A stretch of DNA of 64,000 nucleotides from Pseudoduganella namucuonensis (GCF_900116645.1 NZ_FPBO01000002.1:273743-337742), one strand, 5' to 3'. Shown: positions 35,727 through 45,975, counted from the first letter of the stretch. The notes: generated by a model not told the origin, from the sequence alone. Program-made: numbers and translations.

Positions 35727-36994
35727 GCGGCGTCCCCCTCGTCGCGCGCGTTCAGGCACAGGCCCATCAGCAGGAACAGCATCTGCGCGTAGAACATGGT
35801 GCTCATGATGGACCAGTAGATCACCTCGGTCAGGCCGAAGCTGAAATAGCCGATCACCAGCAGCAGCCCGGCCAGCGCCGGCGCGGTCACGGCGGGGCTG
35901 GCCGACTCGTGGGTTTTCAGGATGCGCGCGAAAAACAGGAAGGGCGCGATCAGCGTGCCCAGCCACACCAGCAGGCCGGGCACGCCGCCGTACACCAGCA
36001 CCTGCAAGATATCGTTGTGGAAATGCTCGGCCTCCAGCACGAACGATTGCAGCCGGCCCGCCCGCACCTCCTCGGCCAGCTCGGCCTCGATCTCGCCGGT
36101 GGTGGAGATGCGCCAGGGGTGGCGTTCGGCCAGCATCAGCGCGCCCTTCCACAGTTCCAGCCGCACGCCGACGTTGGTGTAGGCGTTGCCGCCGTCGAAG
36201 TAAGTCTTCACTTCGGTGACGCCCTGCTCGAGCCGCTCGCGGGCCCCGGTCTGGTCGATGAAGTAAGTGCTCACCATCAGCGCCAGCGCCGCGACGGCCA
36301 GCGCCTTGGCGGCGCGGGCGCGCAGGAAATGGCCGTATTTGACGAACAGCACGGCGGCGAACAGGATCGCGATCCAGCCGCCGCGGGTGCCGGTGGCCAC
36401 CGATCCCAGCAGGCCCGCCAGCGCGCCCAGTGCCGGCCACACCGCTTGCCGGCCCTTGAAATCGAGCACCCCCGCCAGGCACATCATGCCCATGCATAAT
36501 TGGATATCGCCGAATGTGATAGCATTGATGAGTCCGCCAGGACGCTCGATGCCGAGCGACCAGCGCTGGTAGCAGATGAACACCGCGCCCGCCATGGCGC
36601 CGGCGATCAGCCCCCACCACAGGGCCTTGCGGCCGGGCCGGACCGCCAGCACCGCCAGCAGCACGGTGACGCTGAACGCCATGCGCGCCGGCTTTTCCAG
36701 CGCGCGCAAATGCAGCTCCGGATGCCACAGCATCCCCGCCAGGGCGAAGGCAAAACTCAGCAGCAGCGCTGTTAAAACCCAGCGAATCTCAGTAAGATGG
36801 CGCACCAGCGGCGCTTTCGCCGCCCGCCAGCAGAGCATACCGGCCAGCAAAAAGCCGAAGCCGGCGAGGCTGACGCCGGACTTTGTGACCAGCGCCAGGC
36901 ACGGCAGCAGGAAAACCAGACTGTGGATGAGGTACGAGGGGTACGATAAGGCGTTGTTTTGCAGAATGTTTTTTTTTGTAAAAGTATTATTCAT
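35723..36994 (-). CDS. O-antigen ligase/polymerase family membrane protein
   Basis: This 423-residue protein has about eleven membrane segments and one large periplasmic loop containing RLELWKGALMLAERHPW and EAEHFHNDILQVLVYGG, the Wzy_C signature with the conserved Arg and His. Such proteins either ligate O-antigen to lipid A-core (WaaL) or polymerise it (Wzy). Coupling to waaF favours ligase. The gene is divergent from the glycosyltransferase gene with a 52-base gap. Confidence 0.88.
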   Translation of the reverse strand: MNNTFTKKNILQNNALSYPSYLIHSLVFLLPCLALVTKSGVSLAGFGFLLAGMLCWRAAKAPLVRHLTEIRWVLTALLLSFAFALAGMLWHPELHLRALEKPARMAFSVTVLLAVLAVRPGRKALWWGLIAGAMAGAVFICYQRWSLGIERPGGLINAITFGDIQLCMGMMCLAGVLDFKGRQAVWPALGALAGLLGSVATGTRGGWIAILFAAVLFVKYGHFLRARAAKALAVAALALMVSTYFIDQTGARERLEQGVTEVKTYFDGGNAYTNVGVRLELWKGALMLAERHPWRISTTGEIEAELAEEVRAGRLQSFVLEAEHFHNDILQVLVYGGVPGLLVWLGTLIAPFLFFARILKTHESASPAVTAPALAGLLLVIGYFSFGLTEVIYWSIMSTMFYAQMLFLLMGLCLNARDEGDAA

Positions 36995-37046
36995 TAATGT
37001 TTTGTGAGCCTATTCTTGCAGAATCAACACAGGCAGCATCGACTTC

Positions 37047-37925
37047 ATGCAACAAGCATCAAAAATATCCGTCATCATTACCACGTACAACCGCCCGGAC
37101 GCGCTGGCGGCGGTGCTCGATGCTTGCTTCTGCCAGGATGATAACAACTTCGAAATCATTATCGCTGATGACGGCTCCACCCACAACACGCGCCAGTGCA
37201 TCGCCCGGCTGAAGGGCCGCTCGCCGGTGCCGCTGCGGCACGTGTGGCAGCCCGACGAGGGATTCCGCGCCGCGCGCGCGCGCAACCAGGGCATCCTGGC
37301 CGCCAGCGGCGACTACATCGTGTTCCTGGACGGCGATTGCGTGCCCCAGCCCAGTTTCGTCAGCCAGCACCGCAAGCTGGCCCGGCCCGGCTACCTGGTG
37401 ACCGGCAGCCGCGTGCTGCTCAGCCCGGGCTACACGCTGCGCATGCTGGCCGAGCGCATCGACGTGTGCAAGCTGGGTTTCTGGGACAAGCTGAAACTGC
37501 GCCTGACGGGCGACCTGAACAAATTCCTGCAAACCGTGCTGACCCTGCCGGACTTCGGCCGCGAAAGCCGCCGCTTCAGCTGGCGCCGCATCAAGAGCTG
37601 CAACCTGGGCGTGTGGCGCAGCGACCTGACGCTGGTGAACGGCTTCGACGAGAGCTTCCACGGCTGGGGACACGAGGATTCCGACCTGGTGGTGCGCCTG
37701 TTCAACGCCGGCGTGATGCGCAAGGAAGGCGCGTTCGCCACCGAGGTCTACCACCTGTGGCACCGCGAAAACGAGCGCAGCCTGGAAGACCGCAACCGCA
37801 ACATCGTGCTGCGGCGCGCCAACGACAAGACCGTGCTGGCCACCCAGGGCCTGCAGTCGGCAGGCCCGCGCGGCGGCGCCCGCCGCAGCGCCGCCATGGC
37901 GCCGCTGCCCACCTCGGGCACCTGA
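37047..37925 (+). CDS. Family 2 glycosyltransferase
   Basis: This 292-residue GT-A enzyme has the N-terminal SVIITTYNRPDAL, the nucleotide-binding IIADDGST and the metal-binding FLDGDCVPQ. The C-terminal FHGWGHEDSDLVVRL motif resembles the galactosyltransferase C-domain. It probably adds a sugar to the LPS core or O-unit, as it is divergent from the O-antigen ligase gene. It is convergent with the response regulator gene. Confidence 0.9.
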   Translation: MQQASKISVIITTYNRPDALAAVLDACFCQDDNNFEIIIADDGSTHNTRQCIARLKGRSPVPLRHVWQPDEGFRAARARNQGILAASGDYIVFLDGDCVPQPSFVSQHRKLARPGYLVTGSRVLLSPGYTLRMLAERIDVCKLGFWDKLKLRLTGDLNKFLQTVLTLPDFGRESRRFSWRRIKSCNLGVWRSDLTLVNGFDESFHGWGHEDSDLVVRLFNAGVMRKEGAFATEVYHLWHRENERSLEDRNRNIVLRRANDKTVLATQGLQSAGPRGGARRSAAMAPLPTSGT

Positions 37926-37953
37926 CCCGCCGCCTTCCCGGACAACTCCCGCG

Positions 37954-38562
37954 CTACTCGTCGTCCAGCATGGCGATGCGCACCAGTTCGGCCACGTGGC
38001 CGACCCCCAGCTTGCTCATCAGCCTGGCCTTGTGCACCTCCACCGTGCGCACGCTGATGCCCAGTTCCGGCGCGATCTCGCGGTTGTGCCGTCCCAGCAC
38101 CACCAGCCGCATCACCTCGCGCTCGCGCGGCGTCAGCTCGCGCAGCAGGTTGCGGCCGTCCTCGCGCTGGCGCAGCTCCTGGCGCTGGCGCGCCTCGGAC
38201 GAGAACGCCTCCTCGATGGCGGCCAGCAGCTTGGCGTCGTCGAAGGGTTTCTCCAGGAAATCCAGCGCTTGCGCCTTGAAGGCGGCGCGCGCCAGGCCGA
38301 CGTCGCCATGGCCGGTGACGATGACGATGGGGATGCGGTTGTCCAGCTCCCCCAGGCGGCGCTGCAGTTCCAGCCCGTCCATGCCGGCCATGCGGATGTC
38401 GATCAGCAGGCAGCCGGCCCAATCCGGCTGCCAGGCGCGCAGCAGCGCCTCGCCGCCGGGAAACACGGCGGTGCGGTAGCCGTGCACGCCCAACAGCAGG
38501 CTGAGCGCGTCGCGCACCGAGGGGTCGTCGTCCACTATGTATACAGTCAATGCCAGGGCCAC
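37954..38562 (-). CDS. FixJ-family response regulator
   Basis: This 202-residue protein has a receiver domain (VYIVDDDPSVRDAL, phospho-acceptor Asp in LLIDIRMAGMDG, Lys in FLEKPF). A LuxR-type helix-turn-helix follows (LTPREREVMRLVVLGRHNREIAPELGIS, then TVEVHKARLMSKL). The GTG start at 38562 is one base after the kinase stop, with GGGAGAATAAC before it. It pairs with the upstream kinase. The target genes are unknown. Confidence 0.93.
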   Translation of the reverse strand: MALALTVYIVDDDPSVRDALSLLLGVHGYRTAVFPGGEALLRAWQPDWAGCLLIDIRMAGMDGLELQRRLGELDNRIPIVIVTGHGDVGLARAAFKAQALDFLEKPFDDAKLLAAIEEAFSSEARQRQELRQREDGRNLLRELTPREREVMRLVVLGRHNREIAPELGISVRTVEVHKARLMSKLGVGHVAELVRIAMLDDE

Positions 38563-38563
38563 G

Positions 38564-40144
38564 TTATTCTCCCGATTCCAGGGCTGGCAGTATAAAACGG
38601 AAAACGCCGTGGCTGGCCACTTCCGCCCACAAACTGCCGCCGTGCGCCTCGACGATGGCGCGGCTGAGCACCAGTCCCAGGCCCAGGCCGCTGGCCTTGG
38701 ACGAGACGAAGGGCTCGAACAGGCGCCGCGCCAGCGCCTCCGACACGCCGGCGCCGTTGTCCTCGACCGTGACGCGCAGCCGCCCGTCGTCCAGCCGCGC
38801 GGCCGACAGCGCGATGCGGCGCTCGCCCGGCGGCCGCGCGGCCACCGAATCGAGCGCGTTGGCCAGCAGGTTGCGCAGCACCAGCTCGACCTGGAGGCGG
38901 TCGGCCAGCACGGCGACCGGCGGCGCCGGCGCCACCGCCAGTTCCACGCCCTGCTCGCCGCACTGGGCCGAGAATTGCTCGGTGATGCCGGACAGCAAGG
39001 CCTCCGCCGGCACCGCCTCCAGGCGCAGCGCGCCGGTGCGGAAAAAGTCGCGCAGGCGGCGCACCACCTCGGCCGCCCTGCCGGACTCGGCGATCATGCG
39101 CTCGATCGCGCCGGCCAGCAACGGCCCCGTCTCGCCCCGCGCCAGCAGGTGCTGGCAGGCCTTGCCGTAGGCCGACAGCGCCGTCATCGGCTGGTTCAGC
39201 TCGTGGGCCAGCGCGGCGGCCATCTCGCCGGCCGCCGCCAACCGCAGCGTTTGCTTGAGCTCGTCGGCCACCTGGCGCCGCTCGTCGACCACGATGCCGA
39301 TGAAAAAGCCGACCAGCGCCAGCACCGCGTCCAGCATTTGCAGGTCGGCCACCGAGATGTCGGCCGCGTCCGTCCACTTCACCAGCGTGATGATGCCCAG
39401 TTGCAGCACGAACACGATCACCGCCGCGCCGTACACGCCCTGGCGCGCGGCGGCCCAGATCACGGGCAGGAACAGCAGGTAGAAGTGCTGGTACTCGGCG
39501 CGCGCGATGTGGCCGAACACGGCCGTCAGCACGCAGATGGCCAGCAGCAGGTAGCCCAGGCTTTCCCAGCGCCACACCGCGTCGCGCAGGCGTTCGCGGC
39601 TGGACTGGCTGGCCAGTTTCCAGATCAGCGGCATCGACACCAGCACGCCGACCGCGTCGCCGATGGCGAAGCGCGACACCGCCAGCGCCCACTGCCCGGT
39701 CGGAATCAGCCCGGCCAGCGACAGCACCAGGACGTAGGCCACGCTGTTGAGCAGGATGCCGGCCGCCACCACCGCCAGCCAGGTGGTCAGGCGGCCGCGG
39801 TTGTCGAACATGGTGGCGGTGCTGAAATTACGGCGCAGGCCCTCGCCGATCAGGCCGTAGCCCACGGTCAGCGCCAGCGCGCCCAGCACGGTGAAGGCGG
39901 GGCCGGCCGCCATGCCGCGCACCAGCGCCTCGGCCCCCACCAGCGCCACGAACCAGGGCACGGCCGCGCGCGGCCCGTGGCGCAGCCAGTACACCAGGCC
40001 CAGCGCGGTGTCCGGATTCCACGGCGTGATGTTCAGGCCGTAGCGCGGATCGATATAGGTCGACCAGTCCAGCAGCAGGTACAGCAGGACGAACCAGACG
40101 CCGTGCAGGCGCGCGATCAGGGTGCGTAGCGAGGGAGGGATCAA
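38564..40144 (-). CDS. MASE1-type membrane sensor histidine kinase
   Basis: I take a TTG at 40144, after TTTATGGAGC, giving 526 residues. The first 260 form eight or more membrane segments of the MASE1 type. A dimerisation helix follows with H-box ALAHELNQPMTALSAYGK near residue 315, then the ATPase with NLLANALDS, DNGAGV and GLGLGLVLSR. H-box and partner resemble FixL/FixJ-type pairs, but there is no haem PAS domain. An ATG at 40255 would extend it by 37 codons into the start of the divergent gene and leave no promoter, so I reject it. Confidence 0.87.
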   Translation of the reverse strand: MIPPSLRTLIARLHGVWFVLLYLLLDWSTYIDPRYGLNITPWNPDTALGLVYWLRHGPRAAVPWFVALVGAEALVRGMAAGPAFTVLGALALTVGYGLIGEGLRRNFSTATMFDNRGRLTTWLAVVAAGILLNSVAYVLVLSLAGLIPTGQWALAVSRFAIGDAVGVLVSMPLIWKLASQSSRERLRDAVWRWESLGYLLLAICVLTAVFGHIARAEYQHFYLLFLPVIWAAARQGVYGAAVIVFVLQLGIITLVKWTDAADISVADLQMLDAVLALVGFFIGIVVDERRQVADELKQTLRLAAAGEMAAALAHELNQPMTALSAYGKACQHLLARGETGPLLAGAIERMIAESGRAAEVVRRLRDFFRTGALRLEAVPAEALLSGITEQFSAQCGEQGVELAVAPAPPVAVLADRLQVELVLRNLLANALDSVAARPPGERRIALSAARLDDGRLRVTVEDNGAGVSEALARRLFEPFVSSKASGLGLGLVLSRAIVEAHGGSLWAEVASHGVFRFILPALESGE

Positions 40145-40253
40145 GTGGCGCGTGCTCCATAAATTGTGCCCGGCGGCTAGAAGAACGCTCCCCCGCCGCG
40201 CGTCGCGGTAGAATCGTAACGCAAGCCCGCTTATTCCACTATCTGGAGGAAAC

Positions 40254-40487
40254 ATGATGCGCCTTGATATCTACCGACGAGCTGAGCACGATGGCATATT
40301 TTCCTATCTGGCCGTGCCGGAGGGACAGGAAATCCCGCAGGAAGCCATCAACACCGACTGGGAACCCGACGCGATGGCGTTCGAGGTCGACGAGACCGCC
40401 AGCGCCCTGCCCGACTTCCATATCGAGCGGCCGCTGGAACAGATCGGCGACAAGGGCTACGCCATCACCGGCCTGAAGGACATGTAG
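40254..40487 (+). CDS. Small conserved hypothetical protein, 77 residues
   Basis: The protein begins MMRLDIYRRAEHDGIFSYLAVPEG and is acidic. I recall a family of this kind (possibly DUF6139) limited mostly to Oxalobacteraceae, but cannot verify that here. GGAGGAAAC precedes the tandem ATGs at 40254 and 40257. It is divergent from the kinase gene and convergent with the protease gene 12 bases downstream. The function is unknown. Confidence 0.75.
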   Translation: MMRLDIYRRAEHDGIFSYLAVPEGQEIPQEAINTDWEPDAMAFEVDETASALPDFHIERPLEQIGDKGYAITGLKDM

Positions 40488-40499
40488 GCGGCCCCGCGG

Positions 40500-42365
40500 T
40501 CAGCCCGCGAACGGGATGTACTCGAAGCCGTTGGTGATGCTGCCGATCACCAGCGCCTGGTTTTCCGCCCCCTCGCTGAAATACGCCAGCACCTCGGCCT
40601 TGCCCAGCTGGTTGTTGTCGAGGATGCCCAGCCAGTAGTTCAGCCCGTCCAGTTCCGGCGCGCGGTGCAGCACGTTGTTGTACAGCTTGGTCACAAAGGT
40701 CAGGTTGCTGGGATTGCTGCCGCCGTACAGCGCCGCGAATTCCGCGCCGGCCACGAAGCTGGCGGCCACGTCGCGCAAGCTCGTCCCCTGGTCCATGGCC
40801 TTGATCCAATAGCCCAGCCCGGCCTGGTCCGGCGTGCGGTCGAAGGCCGCCTGGTAGATGCGGTAGGCCTGGCCGCCGACGCCGTCGATATCGATCCCCA
40901 CCGTCTTGTCGCTGAAACGGATGCGCTCGTCCGCCAGCAGCACGTCCGTGCCGCCGGCGCCGACATTGTCGGTCACCGTGTAGCCGGCGCCGCTTTTGAC
41001 GATGGTGAAATCGGCGCGCGCGCCGCCGTAGACCACGGTGTCGGTGCCGGCGCCGCCGTCGATATGGTTGTTGCCGGCGCTGGCCGTGAAGGTGTCCGTG
41101 CCGGTGGTGCCGCCGAGGTTGCGCGCGCTGGACACGGTGAGCGACTGCGCCGCCGAGGCCGCGGACGCGTTGCCGGCCGCGTCGGTGGCGCGCGCCGTCA
41201 CGCTGTACGCGCCATTGGCCAGCGCCACCGGCGTCAGGCTCCAGGCGCCGCTGGCGTTGGCGGCGGCCGTGCCCAGGCTGGTGGCGCCGTTGAACACCTC
41301 GACCTGGGCGCCCGCCTCCGTCACGCCGCTGAACACCGGCCGGTTGCCGCTGGCCGCCGCCGTGCCCTCCTTGGTGACGACCAGGGTGGGCGCGGCCGGC
41401 GCCGTGGTGTCGACGTTGTTCAGGGTGAGCGTGGTGTCGCTGAAGCGCAGCAGTTCGATGTTGCTCAGCGTGTCCGTGCCCTCGGCGCCGGTGACGCTCC
41501 AGCTGCCGATGCCCAGCTGCGCCACCGCGTAGGCGGCGCGCGCGCCGCTGTAGCGGGCGGTGTCGGTGCCGGCGCCGCCGTTCAGGATGTCGTTGCCGCC
41601 CGAGCCCTCCAGCATGTCGTTGAAGGCGGTGCCCGTCAGCTGGTCCGCCACACCGGTGCCGGCCAGGTAGCGCGCGCCCGTGGCCGAGCCTATCCCCAGC
41701 GCGCCGCCCAGGCCGTCCTCGCCGTACAGCCACTTCAGCGCCGCGATGTCGTACTCGCTGAACGTGGAGCGGTCGGCGCCCACGTGGGTGTAGGACATGA
41801 TGGTGTAGTTGGTGTTGTCGGTCGCGGTCGGCAGGCGGATGTCGCCGTCGAAGGGGTGGCCCAGGCCCAGCATGTGGCCCAGCTCGTGCAGCAGCGTTTC
41901 ATAGCCCTGCCCGCCCGGCGTCGGGTTGGCGTTCTCCGTGCCCCACTCGACGTTGTCCAGATAGATATACGACGAGGCCTCGTAACTGGTGATGGTCTGG
42001 CTGCCCTGCAGGAAACCGTACTCCGACGACGACATGCAGATGCCGGCCGTGTTGGCGCCGTCGATATTGGCGTTGGCCAGGTGCACCTGGGCCAGGCTGG
42101 CGTTGCTGGTCTCGACGAAATTGATGCCGGTGACTTGCGACAGGTAGGCCATCGCCGTCCGCGTGGCGGCCTGCTGGGCGGCGCTGAAGGCCAGCGGCGT
42201 GCTCAGGATGTCGGGATCCGACGGATGGCCCGTCGTCGAAAACGTGTAGCGGATGGTGTTGCCGGCCGGCGTAAGGTAATTCCATTGCGGCGACGTGTTG
42301 AGCAGCGCGTCGATGTAATTCTGGCCAGAAAGGGGGGCGGTGCTGACGTCGGAGATGGTTGCCAT
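40500..42365 (-). CDS. Serralysin-like metalloprotease with DUF4214
   Basis: This is a 621-residue protein without a signal peptide. Order: metzincin protease with HELGHMLGLGHP at residue 160 and Met-turn IMSYTH; a few RTX repeats (GSGGNDILNGGAGTD); a bacterial Ig-like domain (about 312-413); a second short RTX stretch; and DUF4214 (about 495-620). The last domain is clearly homologous to that of the protease at 20357. It is probably exported by a type I system. I chose the ATG at 42365 (MATISDVST); an ATG at 42422 adds 19 residues without a better ribosome site. Confidence 0.86.
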   Translation of the reverse strand: MATISDVSTAPLSGQNYIDALLNTSPQWNYLTPAGNTIRYTFSTTGHPSDPDILSTPLAFSAAQQAATRTAMAYLSQVTGINFVETSNASLAQVHLANANIDGANTAGICMSSSEYGFLQGSQTITSYEASSYIYLDNVEWGTENANPTPGGQGYETLLHELGHMLGLGHPFDGDIRLPTATDNTNYTIMSYTHVGADRSTFSEYDIAALKWLYGEDGLGGALGIGSATGARYLAGTGVADQLTGTAFNDMLEGSGGNDILNGGAGTDTARYSGARAAYAVAQLGIGSWSVTGAEGTDTLSNIELLRFSDTTLTLNNVDTTAPAAPTLVVTKEGTAAASGNRPVFSGVTEAGAQVEVFNGATSLGTAAANASGAWSLTPVALANGAYSVTARATDAAGNASAASAAQSLTVSSARNLGGTTGTDTFTASAGNNHIDGGAGTDTVVYGGARADFTIVKSGAGYTVTDNVGAGGTDVLLADERIRFSDKTVGIDIDGVGGQAYRIYQAAFDRTPDQAGLGYWIKAMDQGTSLRDVAASFVAGAEFAALYGGSNPSNLTFVTKLYNNVLHRAPELDGLNYWLGILDNNQLGKAEVLAYFSEGAENQALVIGSITNGFEYIPFAG

Positions 42366-42456
42366 GGCGGTGTGCACTGAACTGCTGAGAGGACGGGAAC
42401 CCTCAGTATTTCCCGCCATCAATGCAATGTCAATGGACGAAGCTTAACAGTTCACA

Positions 42457-45400
42457 TTAATACTCGACCGCCACCTCGCGCGCGCCCAGCACCTGCTCCA
42501 GCGAGATCTTCAGCGCGTCGGACGGCGCCACGCGCCACTCGTCGCCCAGCTGCAACACGCAATCGACGCCCTGCGGCTTGACCCGCATCGCCACCGGCAG
42601 CCCGGCCGCGTCGCGGTACGGCGCCAGCACCTCCTGCAGTTTGGACGACGCCACCGAGTCCGGCAGCGACCAGCCCATCTGGCGGCCGAAGTGGCTGCGC
42701 GCGGCGATGATGTCGTAAGCCTTCTCGGCGGAGATGCGCAGGCCGCCCGAGAAGCGGTCCTCCGACACCTTGCCGACCACGGCCAGGAACTCGTCCTCCT
42801 TGAACATGCGCTTGTTCTCGTCGAACAACTCGCTGTACACGGTGACCTCCACCACGGCGCTCTTGTCGTCCAGGGTCAGGATGTAAAGCTTGCCGCGCTG
42901 CGTCATCTGCGGGCGGATGCCGGTGATCACGCCGCACAGCATGCGCGGCTCGCGCGACGGCTCCAGGTCGGCCAGCTTGGTGCGCGCGAAGCGGCGCGCC
43001 TCCGGCGCGTAGGAATCGAACATGTGGCCGGACAGATAAAAGCCCAGGGCGGTTTTTTCCTCGGCCAGCTTCTGGCGGTCGGTGAACGGCGCCGCCTTCA
43101 CGTACTCGGGCGGGGCCACCAGGTCGCTGTCGTCGCCGCCGAACAGGCTGACCTGGTTGGCCGCCTTGGCCGCCTGGTCCGCGCATTCCATGGCGAAGCT
43201 CACGGTGGCCAGCAGGATGGCGCGGTCGATTTGCAGGCAGTCGAAGGCGCCGCTCTTGATCAGTGCCTCGATGGTGCGGCGGTTGATCTGCTTCTTGTCG
43301 ACCCGCATGCAGAAGTCGAACAAGCTGGTGAACGGCCCGCCCGACTCGCGCGCGGCGATGATGGCCTCGATCGCGTTCTGGCCGGCGCCCTTGACGCCGC
43401 CCAGGCCGTAGCGGATCTGCGTGACCTTCTTGCCGGTGACGGACGGCGCCTCGCCGTCCGGCCGGAAGCGATAGGCCGACTTGTTGACGTCCGGCGGCAG
43501 GATGGTCAGGCCGCAGATCTCGATCGAATCCTCGACCAGGATCTTGACCTTCTCGGTGTCGTCCATGGCCAGCGACATGTTGGCCGCCATGAACGCGGCC
43601 GGGTGGTGCGCCTTCAGGTAGGCCGTGTGGTAGGACAGCAGCGCGTAGGCGGCGGCGTGCGACTTGTTGAAGCCGTAGCCGGCGAACTTCTCCATCAAGT
43701 CGAAGATCTCGTCGGCCTTCTCGGTGGTGAGGCCATCCTTGGCGGCGCCGGCGCGGAAGATCTCGCGGTGCTCCGCCATCTCCTCGGCCTTCTTCTTGCC
43801 CATCGCGCGGCGCAGCATGTCCGCGCCGCCCAGCGAATAGCCGCCGACGATCTGCGCCATCTGCATCACCTGCTCCTGGTACACCATGATGCCGTAGGTC
43901 TCGGACAGGATGGTCTCGGTGCGGGGATCGGGATAGTCGAAGCGCTCGCCGTGCTTGCGCTTGCAGAAGTCCGGGATCAGGTCCATCGGGCCCGGACGGT
44001 ACAGCGCCACCAGCGCGATGATGTCCTCGAAGCGGTCGGGGCGCGCGTCCTTCAGCATGCCCTGCATGCCGCGCGACTCCAGCTGGAACACGGCCACGGT
44101 TTTCGCCTTGGTCAGCAGCTCGTAGGACGGGCGGTCGTTGAGCGGCAGCTTGGCCAGGTCGAACCCGGCCTCTTTCGGATCGAGGTCCTTGATGTAGTTG
44201 ACCGCGCGGTCGAGAATCGTCAGCGTGGTCAGGCCCAGGAAGTCGAACTTCACCAGGCCCACGGCCTCCACGTCGTCCTTGTCGTACTGCGACACCACGC
44301 CGCCGTCGCCGCCCTGCGTGTACAGCGGGCAGAAGTCGGTCAGCTTGCCGGGGGCGATCAGCACGCCGCCGGCGTGCATGCCGATGTTGCGGGTGATGCC
44401 CTCCACCTGCTGGGCCAGGTCCAGCAGCTGCTTGACCTCGTCCTCGTTCTCCAGGCGCTCCTTGAGCATCGGCTCCTCTTCGATCGCGTCGGCGATCGTC
44501 ACCGGCTTGCCCGGCTTGAACGGGATCAGCTTCGACACACCGTCGCAGAAGGTGTAGCTGAAATCGAGCACGCGGCCGACGTCGCGGATCGCGCCCTTGG
44601 CCGCCATGGTGCCGAAGGTGGCGATCTGCGAGACCGCCTCCTTGCCGTACAAATCCTTCACGTGCTGGATGACGCGGTCGCGGCCCTCCTGGCAGAAGTC
44701 GATGTCGAAGTCGGGCATCGAAACCCGCTCGGGGTTCAGGAAACGCTCGAACAGCAGGTTGTACTTCAGCGGGTCCAGGTCGGTGATCAGCAGCGCGTAG
44801 GCCACCAGCGAGCCCGCGCCCGAGCCCCGGCCCGGTCCGACCGGCACGCCGTTCTCCTTGGCCCACTGGATGAACTCCGCCACGATCAGGAAGTAGCCGG
44901 GGAACTTCATGTTGCAGATGGTGTCCGTCTCGAACTTCAGGCGCGCCTCGTAGCGGGGACGCTCCTGCTCGCGTTTCACGGGATCCGGGTACAGGTGTTC
45001 CAGGCGGGCCTCCAGGCCCTTTTTCGACTCGGCCACCAGGAACTCGTCGATGGTCATGCCGGGCGGGGTCGGGAAGTTCGGCAGCTGCGGCTTGCCCAGG
45101 GTGAGCGTGAGGTTGCAGCGCTTGGCGATCTCCACCGAGTTTTGCAGCGCGGCCGGCAGGTCGGCGAACAGCTCGCCCATTTCGGCCTGCGTCAGGAAGC
45201 GCATCTGCTCGTTGAAGCGGCGCACCCGCTTGGCGTTGGCGATCATCTCGCCCTCGGCGATGCAGATGCGCGCCTCGTGGGCGATGAACTCGTCCGGCGA
45301 CATGAACTGCACCGGATGGGTGGCCACCACGGGCAGGCCCAGCTTGGCCGCCAAGGCCACCGAGTGGCGCACCTGCGCCTCCTGGTTGGGCTGGCCGGCG

Positions 45401-45975
45401 CGCTGGATCTCGATGTAGAAATGGCCGGGGAAGATGGCGGCCCACTTGCGCGCGTGGCGCTCGGCCAGTTCCAGGTTGCCGTTGTCGATGGCGGCGCCGA
45501 CGTCGCCGAAGCCGGCGCCGGACAGCGCGATCAGGCCGTTGTCGGTGCGTTCGCCCGGCAGCAGGTCATAGGTCTGGTTGGCGCGTTCGGCCAGCCACTC
45601 GGTGCGGATTTCGGCGCGGCCCTTGTACTGGTTGGTGAGCCAGGCGGTCGACAGCAGCTCGCACAGCTGCAGGTAACCCATGCGGTTCTTGGCCAGCAGC
45701 AGCAGGCGGCCGGGCTTTTCGCGGTTGTCGTCGTTGGTGATCCACACCTCGCAGCCGACCACCGGCTTGATGCCCTTGCCGCGCGCGGTCTTGTAGAACT
45801 TGACCATGCCGAACAGGTTGCCCAGGTCGGACACGCACAGCGCGGCCTGCTGGTCCTTGGCGGCGGCCTTGACCAGGTCGTCGATGCGCACCAGGCCGTC
45901 GACGATGGAGTATTCCGAGTGCACCCGCAGGTGGACGAAGGACGGGCCGGCTTGTTCGCTTGCTACTATGCTCAT
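42457..45975 (-). CDS. dnaE: DNA polymerase III alpha subunit
   Basis: This is the 1172-residue replicative polymerase. It has the N-terminal PHP domain (FVHLRVHSEYSIVDGLV), the palm motif PDFDIDFCQEGRD with catalytic Asp residues, GPGRGSGAGSLVAYAL, the C-terminal helix-hairpin-helix and the OB-fold. The length is normal for DnaE1. It stands alone, with REP sequences just upstream of its start. Confidence 0.97.
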   Translation of the reverse strand: MSIVASEQAGPSFVHLRVHSEYSIVDGLVRIDDLVKAAAKDQQAALCVSDLGNLFGMVKFYKTARGKGIKPVVGCEVWITNDDNREKPGRLLLLAKNRMGYLQLCELLSTAWLTNQYKGRAEIRTEWLAERANQTYDLLPGERTDNGLIALSGAGFGDVGAAIDNGNLELAERHARKWAAIFPGHFYIEIQRAGQPNQEAQVRHSVALAAKLGLPVVATHPVQFMSPDEFIAHEARICIAEGEMIANAKRVRRFNEQMRFLTQAEMGELFADLPAALQNSVEIAKRCNLTLTLGKPQLPNFPTPPGMTIDEFLVAESKKGLEARLEHLYPDPVKREQERPRYEARLKFETDTICNMKFPGYFLIVAEFIQWAKENGVPVGPGRGSGAGSLVAYALLITDLDPLKYNLLFERFLNPERVSMPDFDIDFCQEGRDRVIQHVKDLYGKEAVSQIATFGTMAAKGAIRDVGRVLDFSYTFCDGVSKLIPFKPGKPVTIADAIEEEPMLKERLENEDEVKQLLDLAQQVEGITRNIGMHAGGVLIAPGKLTDFCPLYTQGGDGGVVSQYDKDDVEAVGLVKFDFLGLTTLTILDRAVNYIKDLDPKEAGFDLAKLPLNDRPSYELLTKAKTVAVFQLESRGMQGMLKDARPDRFEDIIALVALYRPGPMDLIPDFCKRKHGERFDYPDPRTETILSETYGIMVYQEQVMQMAQIVGGYSLGGADMLRRAMGKKKAEEMAEHREIFRAGAAKDGLTTEKADEIFDLMEKFAGYGFNKSHAAAYALLSYHTAYLKAHHPAAFMAANMSLAMDDTEKVKILVEDSIEICGLTILPPDVNKSAYRFRPDGEAPSVTGKKVTQIRYGLGGVKGAGQNAIEAIIAARESGGPFTSLFDFCMRVDKKQINRRTIEALIKSGAFDCLQIDRAILLATVSFAMECADQAAKAANQVSLFGGDDSDLVAPPEYVKAAPFTDRQKLAEEKTALGFYLSGHMFDSYAPEARRFARTKLADLEPSREPRMLCGVITGIRPQMTQRGKLYILTLDDKSAVVEVTVYSELFDENKRMFKEDEFLAVVGKVSEDRFSGGLRISAEKAYDIIAARSHFGRQMGWSLPDSVASSKLQEVLAPYRDAAGLPVAMRVKPQGVDCVLQLGDEWRVAPSDALKISLEQVLGAREVAVEY

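Noticed and set aside
34668..36728. A 686-codon fusion of O-antigen ligase region and waaF
   Set aside because: The first half is out of frame with the ligase gene; waaF has its own start at 35726 with an ATGA overlap.
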